The position numbers were made by a program, and so were the translations under genes. Below the pieces are notes generated by a model. It made no database searches. It saw nothing but the letters and a program-made list of their open reading frames with translations, and had not been told where the DNA came from. Shown piece by piece: positions 46,301 to 59,054 of a DNA stretch of 64,000 bases. The stretch is taken from contig NC_083344.1 of NCBI RefSeq assembly GCF_019175385.1, positions 64,852,782 through 64,916,781 on the forward strand, written 5' to 3'. The stretch comes from Lycium barbarum. Lineage: Eukaryota; Streptophyta; Magnoliopsida; Solanales; Solanaceae. Position 1 is the first letter of the stretch, and each line of letters starts with the position of its first letter.

Positions 46301-48277
46301 TTGATGCAGTACGGCAGAGTTATAGCTTATGCTTCTCGGCAATTGAAAAAGCATGAAAAGAATTATCCTACTCACGATCTGGAGCATGCAGCGGTGATCC
46401 ATGCCCTTAAGATATGGAGACATTATTTATATGGCGTTCATGATGATATCTATACAGATCATAAGAGTCTCCAGTATATTTTCAAGCAGAAAGAGCTTAA
46501 TTTGCGGCAGCGGAGGTGGCTGGAGCTCCTGAAAGACTATGATGTGGATATTCTGTATCATCCGGGCAAGGCTAATGTTGTTGCAGATGCGCTTAGCCGG
46601 AAATCTATGGGCAGCTTGGCAGATTTACAGCCAGACAGGAGAGAGATAGTACGTGATATTCATCAGTTGGCTAATCTTGGGGTTCGTCTCTCCGATTCTG
46701 GTGGTACGCGGATTTCTGTCCGAGGGGTTTCTGAATCATCTATTAAGGAAGATATCAAACGACATCAATATGAAGATCCTGTTTTAGCTCAGTACAGAGA
46801 CACAGCCTATGATAAGGAGAAGACTCCGTTCGAGTTTACACCGGACGGGACTTTATTATACAGGGGCAGGTTGTGTGTACCTGATATTGCAGGCCTTCGG
46901 CAGCAGGTTATGGGCGAGGCACACTATGCTCGCTATTCTGTTCATCCTGGTTCTACGAAGATGTACCATGATCTTAGATGCCTATACTGGTGGGATGGTA
47001 TGAAACGGGATATTGCAGAGTTCGTCGCCCAGTGCCCGAATTATCAGCAGGTCAAGATTGAGCATCAGAAGCCGGGCGGATTGTTATAGGAGATGGAAAT
47101 TTCGACATGGAAGTGGGAGATAATCAATATGGACTTCATTACAGGTTTGCGTCGCACTCCACGGAAGTATGATTCCATCTGGGTTATTGTGGATAGGCTG
47201 ACAAAATCAACCCATTTTGTCCCCATCAGAACTACTTATTCCGCCGAGGATTATGCCAGGCTTTATATTAAAGAGATAGTGAAGCTTCATGGAGTTCCTA
47301 TATCTATTATCACTGACAGGGGTGCCCAATTCACGGCGAACTTCTGGAGATCTTTTGAGGAAGGATTAGGGACTCAGCTGAGCCTGAGCACAGCTTTCCA
47401 TCCTCAGAGTGACGGACAGGCCGAGCGCACTATCCAGACACTTGAAGATATGTTACGGGCCTGTGTTATTGATTTCAGAGGTAGCTGGGATGATCACTTG
47501 CCATTGATTGAGTTTGGTTATAATAACAGTTACCGTTCCAGCATCCAGATGGCTCCGTACGAGGCCTTGTATGGCAGGAAATGCAGGTCACCTATCGGCT
47601 GGTTTAATATTGGCGAGACAGAGTTAATTGGCCCAGATATGATCCAGCAGGCCGTTGATAAGGTGAAACTTATCCGAGAGCGACTGTTAGCAGCCCAGAG
47701 TCGACAGAAGTCATACGCCGATAAACGGCGTCGACCGTTGGAATTCCAGGTAGGCGATTGGGTATTCCTGAAGGTATCGCCTATGAAAGGCGTGATGCGG
47801 TTCGGCAGGAAGGGTAAGCTCAGTCCGCGTTATATTGGGCCTTATCAGATTATTAGAAAAATTGGAAATGTCGCCTATGAGTTAGATCTGCCATCAGATT
47901 TGGAAGCGGTACATTCGGTATTCCATGTATCTATGCTCCGCAAATGCATTGGTGATCCCTCCAGAATATTCCCTGCGGATGATATTCAGGTGACGGAGCA
48001 GTTATCTTATGAGGAGCAGCCCGTAGCTATCTTGGACCGCCAGGTAAGGAAGCTCCGGAACAAAGATGTAGCCTCTGTTAAGGTGTTGTGGCGGAACAAC
48101 AATAGGGAAGAAATGACCTGGGAGGCCGAAGAGGAGATGAAGAATAAATATCCTCATTTGTTCCCTATGCCCACAGGTAATCTCGAATCTTTGTTTAATT
48201 CCATTTCAATAACGAATGTGCTGTCTATAAACAGAAACTCCCCCGAAGTATTTTCAGACCCTATAAGATTAATTTAA
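43322..48277 (+). pseudogene. E4 gag-pol, four nonsense codons, otherwise one open frame
   Basis: Start ATG at 43322 with MPPKK; 1651 codons in one frame to TAA at 48275. Gag: basic N-terminus, Ala/Pro linker, capsid about 43690-44110, zinc knuckles CSYCGRYHPREC and CFSCGRQGH, the final Cys position being a stop. Protease LIDPGSTLS (Asp 44825-44827). RT with intact FIDDILVYS (Asp pair 45830-45835), RNase H, integrase, chromodomain tail with EEMTWEAEEEM. Stops: 44039 TGA (from CGA by comparison), 44561 TGA, 45257 TAG and 47087 TAG (Gln positions). The last Cys of the integrase HHCC finger is Tyr (CPNY). There is no frameshift. The best-preserved coding region in the window; the stretch 45269-47089 is open through RT and RNase H. 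Confidence 0.94.
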
Positions 48278-48311
48278 CATTCGAGGACGAATGTTCTAAA
48301 GGGGGGGAGGA
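48276..48311 (+). promoter_or_regulatory. E4 pre-PPT hairpin and polypurine tract
   Basis: AACATTCGAGGACGAATGTT (48276-48295) overlaps the gag-pol stop codon, then AAAGGGGGGGAGGA (48298-48311) meets the 3' LTR. Confidence 0.88.
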
Positions 48312-51300
48312 TGTTATATCCCGTGTTTTCACACGTTGGAAAAATTTGAAAACAATCTTGACTTGTAAGAAATAAGGTCATAGTTGATTTTTATTTGACA
48401 TAGGAGTTGTGCATGAAAGAGTATTGTTGTGAGAGTGCGGGATAAGGCTAAGGGTAAATTTGGAATTTTGGAAATTAGTTTCGGGAATTACAAAATATGA
48501 TTCATAAGTCATTGGGCTCAAAAAAATTGAAATGAAAAATGAGGCCCAATGTACTAGGGGTGGCCGGCCAAGCTCTTGGTCTTGGCCTAAGTCCACCTAG
48601 TTAATCCTGTGCTAGTCATGTGATCAACTAGTATATACTTGGATAGGCACTAAGACAATTCAAGAAGCATAGAACAACAAGCCAAAAAAAAAAAAAAAAA
48701 AAAGGAGCTCTCGGGTTTGAGGGCAAAAATTAGCCACCAAAAATCTTGCTCTAAATTTTTTTCTCTTGTTGGATTTTCACTAATTCAAAGTCCCTTTGCA
48801 ACTTGGTGTAGTTGGTTTGGAAGGAAGAAGTCTTGTTTCTTCAAGTTGACCCTATATTCAAGTGAAGAAGATTGAGTAAAAAGGTAAGAATTTATCCCTT
48901 ATTATTGTGTTATGAAGTATTGTTTGTGTTGTAGTATGTAGAAATGAGTTGATTGTATGGAAAAACGGAAGTTGGCAAAGTGGGTATGGAATATAGAATG
49001 TGGCCGTGTGTGTGTGTTAAGGTGTAAGTGAAATGAGTTGAAATTTATGTTGTATTCTAGTTGTGTGTATGATGGAATTCATATGGAGAATGAGAGTTGA
49101 ATAAATTGGGTTGAAGTTGAAATATAGGGGTTTGGCCGTGTGGTATGGTGTTGGTAGGATGCTAATGAATTAATTTTGTTTAATGTGTTAGTTGTGTTAT
49201 TGTGATGCTTGCAATGTAAATGAAGATAAAATGATATAAGTTTGTATTGAAATGGAATGTAGAAGCTTATGTCGTTTTAGTATGATTTTTCGACATTAGG
49301 AAAATGAAGTTATTTGGTTGTTAATTGTGATGATCATTGATGAATTTGGAAGTTGGAAACATGTTGTGAATATGTGTGCCAAAGATTAGATGTTTTGAAT
49401 AAGTTATGACTTTGGCGGAAAGGTGTATATCATGAGTATAACTTGAGGAAACGATATGAAATGTTTCTAAAACTATATTGTGATGATCTTGATTGATAAT
49501 GAATGTGAAATCATTGATATTAGTTTAAAGATTTAGGTTGGAGTGAAGGTTATGTCACTTTGTTAGAATGATGGCTAGTTGAAGGATATTGTGTCTCTAA
49601 TGTTTGTTGTTGATGTTGATGTTGTTGTTTGGGTTGTTGTTGATGGTTTTGAGCCGAGTTGAATTTTCGGGGGTGCTATATGTATAGGGGAAGTGCTGCT
49701 GAAATTTCGGTAGGCAAGTATGCATTAAGTTGAATTTATGGCATCCATAACTCATAATTGGTAAATGTGACCATTTGCAGATTTTTGACGAAACGGGAAG
49801 TGAGCTTGGATAGGCTTAAAAAGCTCAAAAGGTATGTAAAGCTACCCCGATCCTTCTTTTGGCATGCCTAAGTGTATTAGAATCGAATTCGGGCCTCGAA
49901 AGACTTTCTGCCCCTCGGAAATCCGCAAGTGAAAATATCACTTTTTCTTCCAGTAAGATTGAACTCTTTTGGTATGCTTTCTTGGAAATTATGCAAACTT
50001 TCTCTAAGCTCCTTGGAAAGCTATAGAACGTCCGTAGAACCTTTGTAGGTGACCCCATAAGTTTAAAATATGTAATTTGAGCCCACCGCCTTGCTTGTCC
50101 CGAGGTGGGCCCACTATTCCCGGTTTTGCCCTTATTGTACTCAAGTCTTGCTTTCGAGCGGTTTTTGAAAGAAATGTTTTGACTACTATTCTAATTACCT
50201 AACAAACATTGTTTTAAATATTCCATTAAGTCTGATAAATTGTTTTGACACTCGAAACGACTTCGGAAAGGTTATACTCTGTAATTCATTATGATCCCAT
50301 CCGACTTCATTGGATTGGTTTGTCAGTAATATGCCTCATCGAGTTTCTGAAAATATTTATACTATTTTAATTGCATTTAGTCTCTCACTACTCCACTCGT
50401 GGATGCCCCAATGTTTCCCACACTGAGCCCGGGCCAGGATATGTTGTCAAGCGTGATCCTTTGCATTGTTCGCCGTGCCTCGATGTGAGGGGGCAGGTAT
50501 ACGCGTACATTGGTTTGTGGAGTATGCTGTGCCATGTACGCTTGTTCTGATATGATTTGCTATGGCCATCTGATATGATATATTATGTGACGGGGTTATG
50601 CCCCCATTCTGATTCTTCTGTGTTGTGGCACCAGCGTCGGGAGGGTGGCCACGTTCTGTCTGCCGAGTCCCTTGGCAGGGGCTGGATTTGATATGACATA
50701 TGTTTCTGTACACACTCTACATGTTTTTAAAATATGTATTTGACACTTTTGATTTTCTGCTCACTTTCTGTACGTTCTATACCAGTTATGATTTTGTTTC
50801 TGTAATTCAGGCTTTACATATTCAGTACATATTTCGTACTGACCCCCTTTCCTCGGGGGCTGCGTTTTCATGCTGCGCAAGTACCGACGACAGGTTTGCC
50901 GATCCGTCTGTCTAGGATATCTTTTCTGCCATTTGGAGCGCTCTTTTATTCAGAGCCATCTTTTGGTACAGTCTGTCACTTCTATATATGTATATTCTCG
51001 TTCATGGGTACGGCGGGGCCCTGTCCCGCCATATGATTCTGTTGGTCTGTTTAGAGGTCTGTAGACATGTTTGTGGGTTGGGGTCTTTCTGAACAGATGT
51101 GTGTATATGTTGTGTTTGGGCGATCTCTTTCGCCGCGGCGGCCGGTCCACATATATTTAAATGTTGCACTGTTGGCCCTGTGTGGCCTTTGTTGGTATTT
51201 TCTGCGTGCAGGGTATTTGGGATAGTCCGTAAAACAAAGAAGACTCTGCCGAAATTTTTCTGGAAATTAGCTAAATTTGAAATAAATCCTTGTCGGCTTC

Positions 51301-51372
51301 TGCTATATACTGGAATGCATTTGAGTGCCCAGATCGGGCACTAGTCACGGCCTACAGGGTTGGGTCGTGACA
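48312..51372 (+). repeat. E4 3' LTR, full length
   Basis: TGTTATATCCCG to GGTCGTGACA, 3061 bp. Palindrome variant 49696-49713, 51-base block 49781-49831, hairpins 50824-50865, donor-like site 50880/50881, hairpin 3 near 50935-50960. U5 (50881-51372) has no counterpart in the 5' LTR. Confidence 0.94.
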
Positions 51373-53674
51373 GCATACACCTCAATTTGCCTAGTCCTAC
51401 CTACCTCAAGATTTGAAACTAGAATTGTATGCTAGGGTATACATCTTTGAACCCCATACCATGCTCATATATCTTTGTTTGGCATGTACGCAATCTGAGG
51501 GTGATTAGTTCATTTCTAAAACTGCTTTGGATGAATAAAATTGATTAAAAAGGACCTAGAACTGGAAATATATATACATAGTCTTGATTTTCTGCATTTG
51601 AATATTGAGAATCGTGGATTTGTTGCGCATCTTCTCTTGGGATTTTTTTTGTTTTGAAGTAGAGGTCTAGTATGAAATCTGTGTCTTTTGCTCCTATGCG
51701 CATTGGATAAGTTTCTTCTCTTTGTTACATTTTGCCTTGGCATATTCATTAATGTTTGTGATTGTTTCATGAGTCTTGTTGATCTTTGTTGTTTGAGTTG
51801 GTTTGTGTCTCTTCATGCCTTTGCCCTATCATTACCAGTTTAGGGATAGACCACAACTTGCCTTAAAGTTTCTGGAAGTTTGCCTGTAGCATCTGTGTCT
51901 TTCTTTTGTCATTATTGATGCCCTTTACTTGTACCCATTTCTGGGAAAACGTGTGACCTATATGTGGTATAAATATGTAGTATATTTGGATGTTGACATG
52001 ATGTTGTAAATGCATATGAAGGGTATGCCCCTCTCTGGGGGATTTGCTCTTCACTTTGTAGTTATATGTGGTGGTATATGGGGGTATATTGTGGCTTTGA
52101 CACTTAGGGAAAATCTAAGAGGAAATTGGAGGGTACATGTTGGTGGTATATCATGTATATTATCACTCAACACTTACAAAAATAAGGGGAAAATGGGACT
52201 TGCAATGTTGGTATACCAGTGATATATCATGTATACATGTTCTCAACACTTAGAAAAACTAGAAAGGGAAAGAGAGAGGAAAAGGGGGTCGGGCCAGTTT
52301 GCTAGGCCTCGCAGGTTGTACTCGCTCTGTTTTAGGCCCGCCTCACAATTTGGGCCTCTATATTTGTTTACTGCTTTAGCTACTGATTAATGGGCCTAGC
52401 CCGACAAACTTGTAATTCATCTTGGGCTTTATAATATTTATGTCTTTACATTTCAGTTTTTTTTGTTTTTTTAAATTTGGATATGTACTAATTTCCTGTA
52501 TACCCGTGTCTCTTTGGTCCATCCAAAACCCGTTAGCTGGCCCCAACGGGGCCCACTGACATGTCTAGATCGAGTCAACCCAACTTTGAGCAAAACAGAG
52601 CATACATGGAATTAAAACGAGACTGACTGCACAAATGTTTTCTTCTTGGCCTTGGTCGGCCCAAATTCTCTACCTCATTTAAATTATGTACTTTAAATTG
52701 TCATTTGCATAATTGTTGTGCCAATTGGAACCCTTATGAGATTGACATATTTTAAAGTCGCGAAAAAAGATTTGCAGCAAAATTAAGACATAGTTGTAAA
52801 GCATTAATGCAACTTGGGACTGATGTCAATAAAAGGACCAAAACTGCTGATTTTTATAAAATTTTGGACTGATTTGACCATATATGAAACCTGTGGACTT
52901 ATGACATATGGACTGATTTGGACCAATATTCAAAACTTGTGGGACTAATTGTGATTATTTAGACTTAGACTAAAAATAAAATTTGACTAAAACTTAGGAA
53001 AAGATAGAATAAAAATGGACTATATATGTAGAATACTATATGGACTATAATAGTACACCTAACCTATTTTCCTAAAACTATTTTCCTATACTCTAACTAT
53101 TTTTTCAAAACTGTTTTTTGGGTGGACTTACATAGGGTCCTACTTAGGCTAAGAGCCTTCGGGTATTAGTCCAAGTGTTCTAGTCTGACACCCTAAACGC
53201 CCAATTTTGGGCAAAATTTTACCACTTTTGATTCTTGAAACATGGTATTTTTTTGCATAAATGACTAATTTCTATTTGCGGAAATATAAAACAAAAAACC
53301 AATTTTATCACAACCAATTTATACTTACATAAACATAATATTAGAATCCGTAGATCAACCATATTTTATGGATCCTTAATATCGGGGTTCCTAACATCTT
53401 TCCTGGGGGATCACCAGAACCCTTACCCATACTTTGGTTAGATTAGGATTCTTTTAAGACTTAACTGCTTTAAATGAACCCTTTTCGAACTGGTTTTTCT
53501 AATTTCCTAAAAATTAGGTGGCAACTCTAAAATAAGTCCATTTAGAGCACCATCCACATAGAAGTATGTTTTTTCCTTTTTTCCGGTACGATTGACAACC
53601 GTATTTCCCTGTGACACTTTTCTTTTTAAATGAGGCAAGTGCAAATACAAATCGAAAAAAATAGAACCGCTACA
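51373..53674 (+). repeat. T1 5' LTR, part 2
   Basis: Resumes with gcata after E4 and ends GCTACA before the primer site. AT-rich, non-coding. Around 52840-53050 the word GGACT recurs in a loose, irregular repeat. Confidence 0.78.
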
Positions 53675-53676
53675 GA

Positions 53677-53694
53677 TAGCGACTCTGCTGGGGA
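53677..53694 (+). promoter_or_regulatory. T1 primer binding site, Tat/Ogre type
   Basis: TAGCGACTCTGCTGGGGA, one change (G to A at the second base) from the TGGCGACTC..TGGGGA site typical of Tat/Ogre elements, which is usually assigned to an arginine tRNA. Confidence 0.78.
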
Positions 53695-53927
53695 CAATTT
53701 AAGGTTCTAATCATAAGGATTCCAATAATTTGTGTGTTTGTATGATATAAATTGTTTAAGTGATATAAATTGTTTATGTGTTTAAATTTCCGCAAAATAT
53801 TACTATCATTCGTGCTTGCATACTCCGCCACCCCTGGCATTTATTTTACATTTTATTTAACGATGACGACGCAGGATGAGTTGCGGTCATCCTTCACTAA
53901 AAAATCTTTTGTTATAATCTTTGGAGG

Positions 53928-53972
53928 TCTCTAAGGTTGAGTGGACATGCGGTCATCCCACAACCTTAGAGA
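53928..53972 (+). other. 12-bp perfect hairpin in the T1 leader
   Basis: TCTCTAAGGTTG pairs with CAACCTTAGAGA across a 21-base loop. The word GCGGTCATCC occurs inside the loop and again 65 bases upstream. Confidence 0.7.
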
Positions 53973-56085
53973 GCCCACCCCTAGCTTGTCCGCTTGGGTA
54001 ACCTGTGTCATTCACTTGAAAAATCACTCTAGAATAATTAGCGTAGAGCGAAGCCAAATCCCTACTGATATAGCGCATGCTAACCATAACCCGGTTTGGG
54101 TATCTCAGACCTACTTGAGTCGGATAGGAAAGACACCTTACTGTGTTCATTTGGTGTTAAATCCTGAAGACATTGCATCCCACTACTTGCTATTTGGAAG
54201 CATTGTTGTGCCATGTGTTAAATAAATTAATGTTCCGGGGGGCGGGGAACTAACAGTGTTATGTCTTGCAGATGTCTCCGGATGTGCAGTTTGATATGGT
54301 TTTGGGTCCACCCCCAGGTTTAGTAATATGGTGGGAAGGTTTGACTAATGATCTGAAGAAAGAGATAAAGGGTTGTATAGGCCATCAGACTTCATTAATG
54401 GATATGACTAGGAATCCGGGTCTGCTAGAGATTGTTACTGGTTATTGGGACAACGACAGAATGGTGTTCAGATTTTGAGAGATAGAGATGACTCCCACTT
54501 TAGAGGAGGTTAGATATGTCTTGGAAAGCGTAGGAAGTGCTAATAGATCCAAAAATAAAGTAGCTCAAAATATCCTTATCTCTCACAAACCTATTATATC
54601 CCGTACTTTCGCGCGTTCGGGAATATTTGAAATGACTTTGATTTGTAAGGAATAAGGTCATATGTTGATTGGAATTCACATATGTGTGTATTGATCATGA
54701 AAAGTATTGGTGTGGAAATACGGAGGAAGACCAAGGGCAAAAATTGGAATTTTGGAAATTAGTTTCGGGAATTACAAAATACGGACTACATCAATTGGGC
54801 TAAAAAAAAAAATAGGAAAAGAGGCCCAAATGGCATGGGGTGGCCGGCCATATGCTTGGCCCAAGCCCCAAATATTAAGTCATGTGTTCAAATTAATAAA
54901 AAGGGGCCAATTATTCATTAAAATCCCCTAGAACTTTCAAGAGATAATGAGAGAAGTAAAGAAACAAAGAAGAAGAGAAACAAAGGGGAGCATTTCGGCC
55001 AACCCATGGGAATTTGACCATGAGAAATCTTGTTCTAAAAATCATTTTCTTGTGGTATTCCTACTAATTCAAGGGTCCTCTAAAACATGGTATAATTATT
55101 TCAGAAGATAAGTCGTTCGTTTCATCAATTTAACACTTGAGCCAAGTGAAGAAGTTTGGAGAAAAAGGTAAGAATCCATCCCTTTTTATTATGTTATGGA
55201 GCTTTGTTCATGTTGTGGAATGTAGGAATGAGTAGAAACTATGAAAATATGGAAGTTTGTATGGTATTTTATATATGCTTGTGTGGCCGTGTGGGTGCCT
55301 TGATGTATAGCCAACATGAATTGAATTTTATGTTGTAGTCTAGTTGTGGTTATGATAGAAATTATATTGGAAATGAAAGTTGAATGAATTTGACGGAAAT
55401 TGGAAATATGGAATGTAGCCGTGTGGTGTTGTGTTGATGGTGGAGGATAAATTAAATTTCCTTAGTATGATGATTGTGTTGTTGTGAAGTGAATGGAAGA
55501 AAAATGGTTCTTGTTGTTATGGAAAGTTTGTTGTTAAGTTGTTGTAGGAAATATGCAACTTTATTGTAGTTTATGTATATATGGAAATGAAAGTGGTAAG
55601 GTGCAAATCATGATATTCATTAATGAAATTAGAAGGTAAGAATGCATTATGAACGATTATGTTGAAGATTGGAAATTTTAGATGAATTATGGTTTTGGTG
55701 AAAAGTTTGTATATCGTGTATACCTTGTGAATATATTATAGAAAGGATATGATATGCTTCCTATTTGCGTTGTAATGATCATGACTAATGATGAATATGA
55801 AAATATTAAGATTGGTTTCGAAGTGTAAGGTCAGAATGAAAGATATTGTGTTATGTCGGAAAGATGGCTAGTTATGCCATATTGTGTATTTTGTAGTACT
55901 TGTTGTTGTTGTTAATGTTGTTGTTGGATTGTTGGGTTGCTGTTGTTGATGTATTAAGCCGAGCTAAGTCTCGGGGATGTTATATGGATAGGGGAAATGC
56001 TGCCGAAATTTCAGTAGGCAAGTATGTGCTTAAGTTGGATTCTTAAGGCTTGAATTTGACAATTGGTAAAAGTGACCATTTGCAG

Positions 56086-56136
56086 ATCTTGGACGAATCG
56101 GGAATCGAATTCGAGCGAGCGGAAGGCGCAGCCAAG
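56086..56136 (+). other. 51-base exon-like block in S1
   Basis: ACCATTTGCAG, then ATCTTGGACGAATCGG to GCCAAG, then GTATGTAAAGC. It is open in one frame (17 codons); the E4 and N2 versions have stops in that frame. Confidence 0.5.
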
Positions 56137-57060
56137 GTATGTAAAGCTGTCCCTTTCCTTCTTATGGCATGTCCTAGGAGTACTAGGCTTGAATTTGAGC
56201 CTCGGGGATTATTCTGTTCGTAGAAAATCGAGTTTGATTTTGGGCACTATTCATTCAGTAAGATTGAATCACTTTTCTTATAATTTGTCCTTAAAGTAAA
56301 CTTTGAGTACGTAACTCTCCTAAACGGAGTCGGTATGCTTCCAAATGATTATGGACGACCTCATAAGGTCTATTATTGGTAATTTATGTACGCCGCCCTG
56401 AGTGGGTCCGAGGTGGGCCCACAAGGCCCGATACATTCTGTATAACTTTAATTACCTTGTTTCTGTCCGATCTTCTCAGACAACATCTGGACTAACATTT
56501 TGTCCATTATATGACAGGCGCTATGCCTATTTTTATAAATCTGACCAAATGCTTTTGACATCTGAAAATCTGATTCTGGTAATAATCTGTCGTGCCATCC
56601 CAAGCGACATATATGCATATGTTATGAATATTTGTCCGAATATTTTGATTCGACCTGCCATTTGGCCTACTTCAGTTCCATTGAGTCTGTACGATGATCT
56701 GTGTGTATGTGGTTTCTCATTAATCTGTTCGTGGACGCCTCAATGCTTCCTTCACTGCGCCCGAGCCAGGTTCTGTTATCGTGCACATTCCACTGCATTG
56801 TTCACCGCGTCCCTCGGTGTGCGGGCCGGGATCTGTTTACATCTGTATGTGATATTATGATGTGTGTATGGGGATGGCGGCCAGGATGGCATATGATCTG
56901 ATCTGGCTGTCCACCGCGTCCCGTACTAAGAGGGCCGGGTTCTGTTACCGCGTCCCTCATGAGAGGGCCGGGATCTATATGTATGTATGTATATGCTATC
57001 TGCATCTGTATAAGCATATGACTCTGTATGACTCTGCATGCATGATTCTGTCCGGTACAT

Positions 57061-57140
57061 TTCTGTCCGTCCGTCCGGATTATGATTCTGTCCGTCCGTC
57101 TGGATTATGATTCTGTCCGTCCGTCTGGATTGTGATTCTG
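57061..57140 (+). repeat. Tandem 25-bp units in S1
   Basis: TTCTGTCCGTCCGTC(C/T)GGATTATGA repeated three times, with degraded copies on to about 57370. The reverse complement resembles the GACGGACAGA and CAGAATCA units of the N2 LTR. Confidence 0.85.
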
Positions 57141-57415
57141 TCCGTCACACTTCGGTCTGTCCGATTGAGTTACGATTCTGTCTGTTACACTTCTGGTAAT
57201 CTGACCCGGACCATGATTCAGTCTGCTACACTTTTGTACCTCTGGCTCTGATTATGATTATGACAGTCACGTTCTGTGCCCCTGATCCGTACGATGATTC
57301 TGCCAGCTCAACTCTGTATTTCTATTTCGGGTTCTGGTTCGATTCTGTCCGCTATATTTTTGTACTTCTGGTTCGGATTATGATTATATTTGTTATATTT
57401 TCGCTTTATATACTC

Positions 57416-57546
57416 GGTACATTTTCCGTACTGACCCCCTGTTCTTCGGGGGCTGCGTTTCATGCCGCGCAGGTACTCCTAGATGAGTTGAAGTTATTAC
57501 ATAAGATGATCCAGCGGAGTTGGCAAGCTCCATTTGCTCCTGGAGT
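57416..57546 (+). other. Conserved leader hairpins in S1
   Basis: GTAC..GTAC (57416-57432), CCCCC with GGGGG (57435-57452), donor-like CGCAG/GTACT at 57472/57473, GCTCC with GGAGT (57527-57546, one G-U pair). Confidence 0.68.
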
Positions 57547-59054
57547 GCTGCCGAATCAGAGTTTGTATGTTACGGTTCTGGATTTATGTTAGAGACTTTG
57601 CAGACAGTGTCGTGTGTTGTGGTTGTCAGTCTGTAAGCGGCTCCATCAGCCGATATGTCGGTCTATGCTATGCATCGCATTCTGCATGATTACGGATCTG
57701 TTCAGCTTGAAAGAATATTTCTGGAAAAAAAAATTATTATGTATTTTATCCTATTTGACTTGAAAGGTTTGATGCGATTTCATGTGCAGTAGGAGTCTGA
57801 GGGTTCGCTCGGCCCTAAGTAAGGGTCGGGTGCCCATCACACCCTAGTGAGGACGGGGTGTGACATACCCCAAAAGAAATCAAAGACATGTTTGCTGTCA
57901 ACAAAGACGATTGGGCACAGTGACCCACTATAGTCTTTAGAGAGTTATATAGGAGATATTCATCCAAACAGGGGCACGAAAATCACATCCTTGAGTTCTC
58001 CTCACTCCAGTCCTAGGAAGCTAGCCAAACACTAGCCTTTATCACCTATCTATTGGGGACCATGGTATTTCAACTAAATGTCTCCCTAGATATAGACACC
58101 CGGGTTGTCTTTGTTGCCCATGCTGTCCTTAAGGGAGTTACAACAAATGGGATTACCAAATATTTTGACATCATCTCCATTATCCTATCAGATATATACC
58201 GAGCTTTAGGGGAGTGCCGCAACTATTATTATTATTTCCAGGGTTGCAACCTCCTAGTCCAATGGTGGATACTTAAGCATTTATATTAGAGCGGTTTATC
58301 TACCCGCCAAGATCTATCCCTAAGAGAAGATGGTTTGGGAGTCGTTGCTATGCCTTGTGGGGTTCAAGATAAAAAATGATGGGTTCACATCTTTTTCAGA
58401 CTGAGAGAAGAACATATCAGGTGGAGGGTACCTGATTTTCATTCCAAGACTATATGAGCTAAGAGTCGTAGATGTCCATATCTACCGCTTATGGGCATTA
58501 GGGGCATCAGAACATACACCCTACGGAGAGTACTAAGATAGTTTGGTATGAGACAGGTTATTCCGAATGTGGGTAATATGGGAGAGTTTGTACACGATTA
58601 TGAAGAAGGTCGTATCGAAGGTATAAAAGATGCTCAGAAAGATTGGAAGAATGTGATAAGGGAAAATGAGTTGGATAAGGACCCAAAAAATCCAAGTCAT
58701 GATGAAAATCACTACGAGTGGTTTAGGGCAAAGATAGCGGGTACTGCCACTCCAGGGCCGTATCTGTACATATTTCCCGAGAATAGGGAAGCCGCGAATG
58801 CAATTCAAGTTAGAAGAATGAAGCGACGAATAGAAGGAAGAGAAATGGATCATCAAGCAAAGATAAAATATGATCAAGACATAAATAAGAGTTTGATAGA
58901 CGAGGCAGATGCTTTATTGAAGAGCTTGGAATGTCTTGGCACTTTTGTTAAAGGAGCCATATATACAGGGACGTCGTTGACCGATGATCAGAGGGATCAA
59001 TGGATTGGGGCAGCATTGATGCCTACCCATGTGGCCATTCAGACCGTCGTCTGA

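Larger units (their letters stand above)
40649..51372 (+). mobile_element. E4: Ty3/gypsy chromovirus lacking U5, primer site and early leader at its 5' end
   Basis: Perfect target duplication gcata (40644-40648 and 51373-51377). The 5' LTR is 2568 bp, the 3' LTR 3061 bp, and the shared parts are nearly identical by eye, so the insertion is young. The 5' LTR ends at GCGCAG (43216) and continues directly into leader sequence GGCTACAGGG; the last 492 bases of the LTR, the primer site and the stem-loop are missing. gag-pol has only four nonsense codons. Confidence 0.95.
54592..57865 (+). mobile_element. S1: solo LTR of an N1/N2/E4-related family
   Basis: TATTATATCCCG (TG decayed to TA) to GTGTGACA, 3274 bp, no interior. 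Carries the palindrome variant (56000-56017), the 51-base block, a tandem array like that of the N2 LTR, the leader hairpins and a U5 end like N1. Flanks are aaacc on the left and taccc on the right: no clear target duplication. Solo LTRs arise by recombination between the two LTRs of one element. Confidence 0.88.
54266..59054 (+). pseudogene. T1 first ORF (upstream of gag), split by S1
   Basis: Open from ATG at 54266, or the second ATG at 54272, to 54591, then from 57866 to a TGA at 59052. Stops lie at 54476, about 57922, 58012, 58287, 58367, 58456 and 58530, but the frame is kept throughout. Recognisable words include TPTLEEVRYVL, GCNLLVQWWILKHLY, and a C-terminal part rich in charged residues. 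It resembles the extra ORF1 of Ogre-like elements and related plant proteins of unknown function (I think the DUF7745 group), but I cannot verify the family. Function unknown. Joining 54591 to 57866 gives a seamless reading frame. Confidence 0.68.

Noticed and set aside
44039..47089. Programmed stop-codon readthrough between Gag and Pol in E4
   Set aside because: Stops fall inside capsid, inside the zinc knuckle, before RT and in integrase, at different places from those in E1 and E2; they are decay, not one conserved recoding site.
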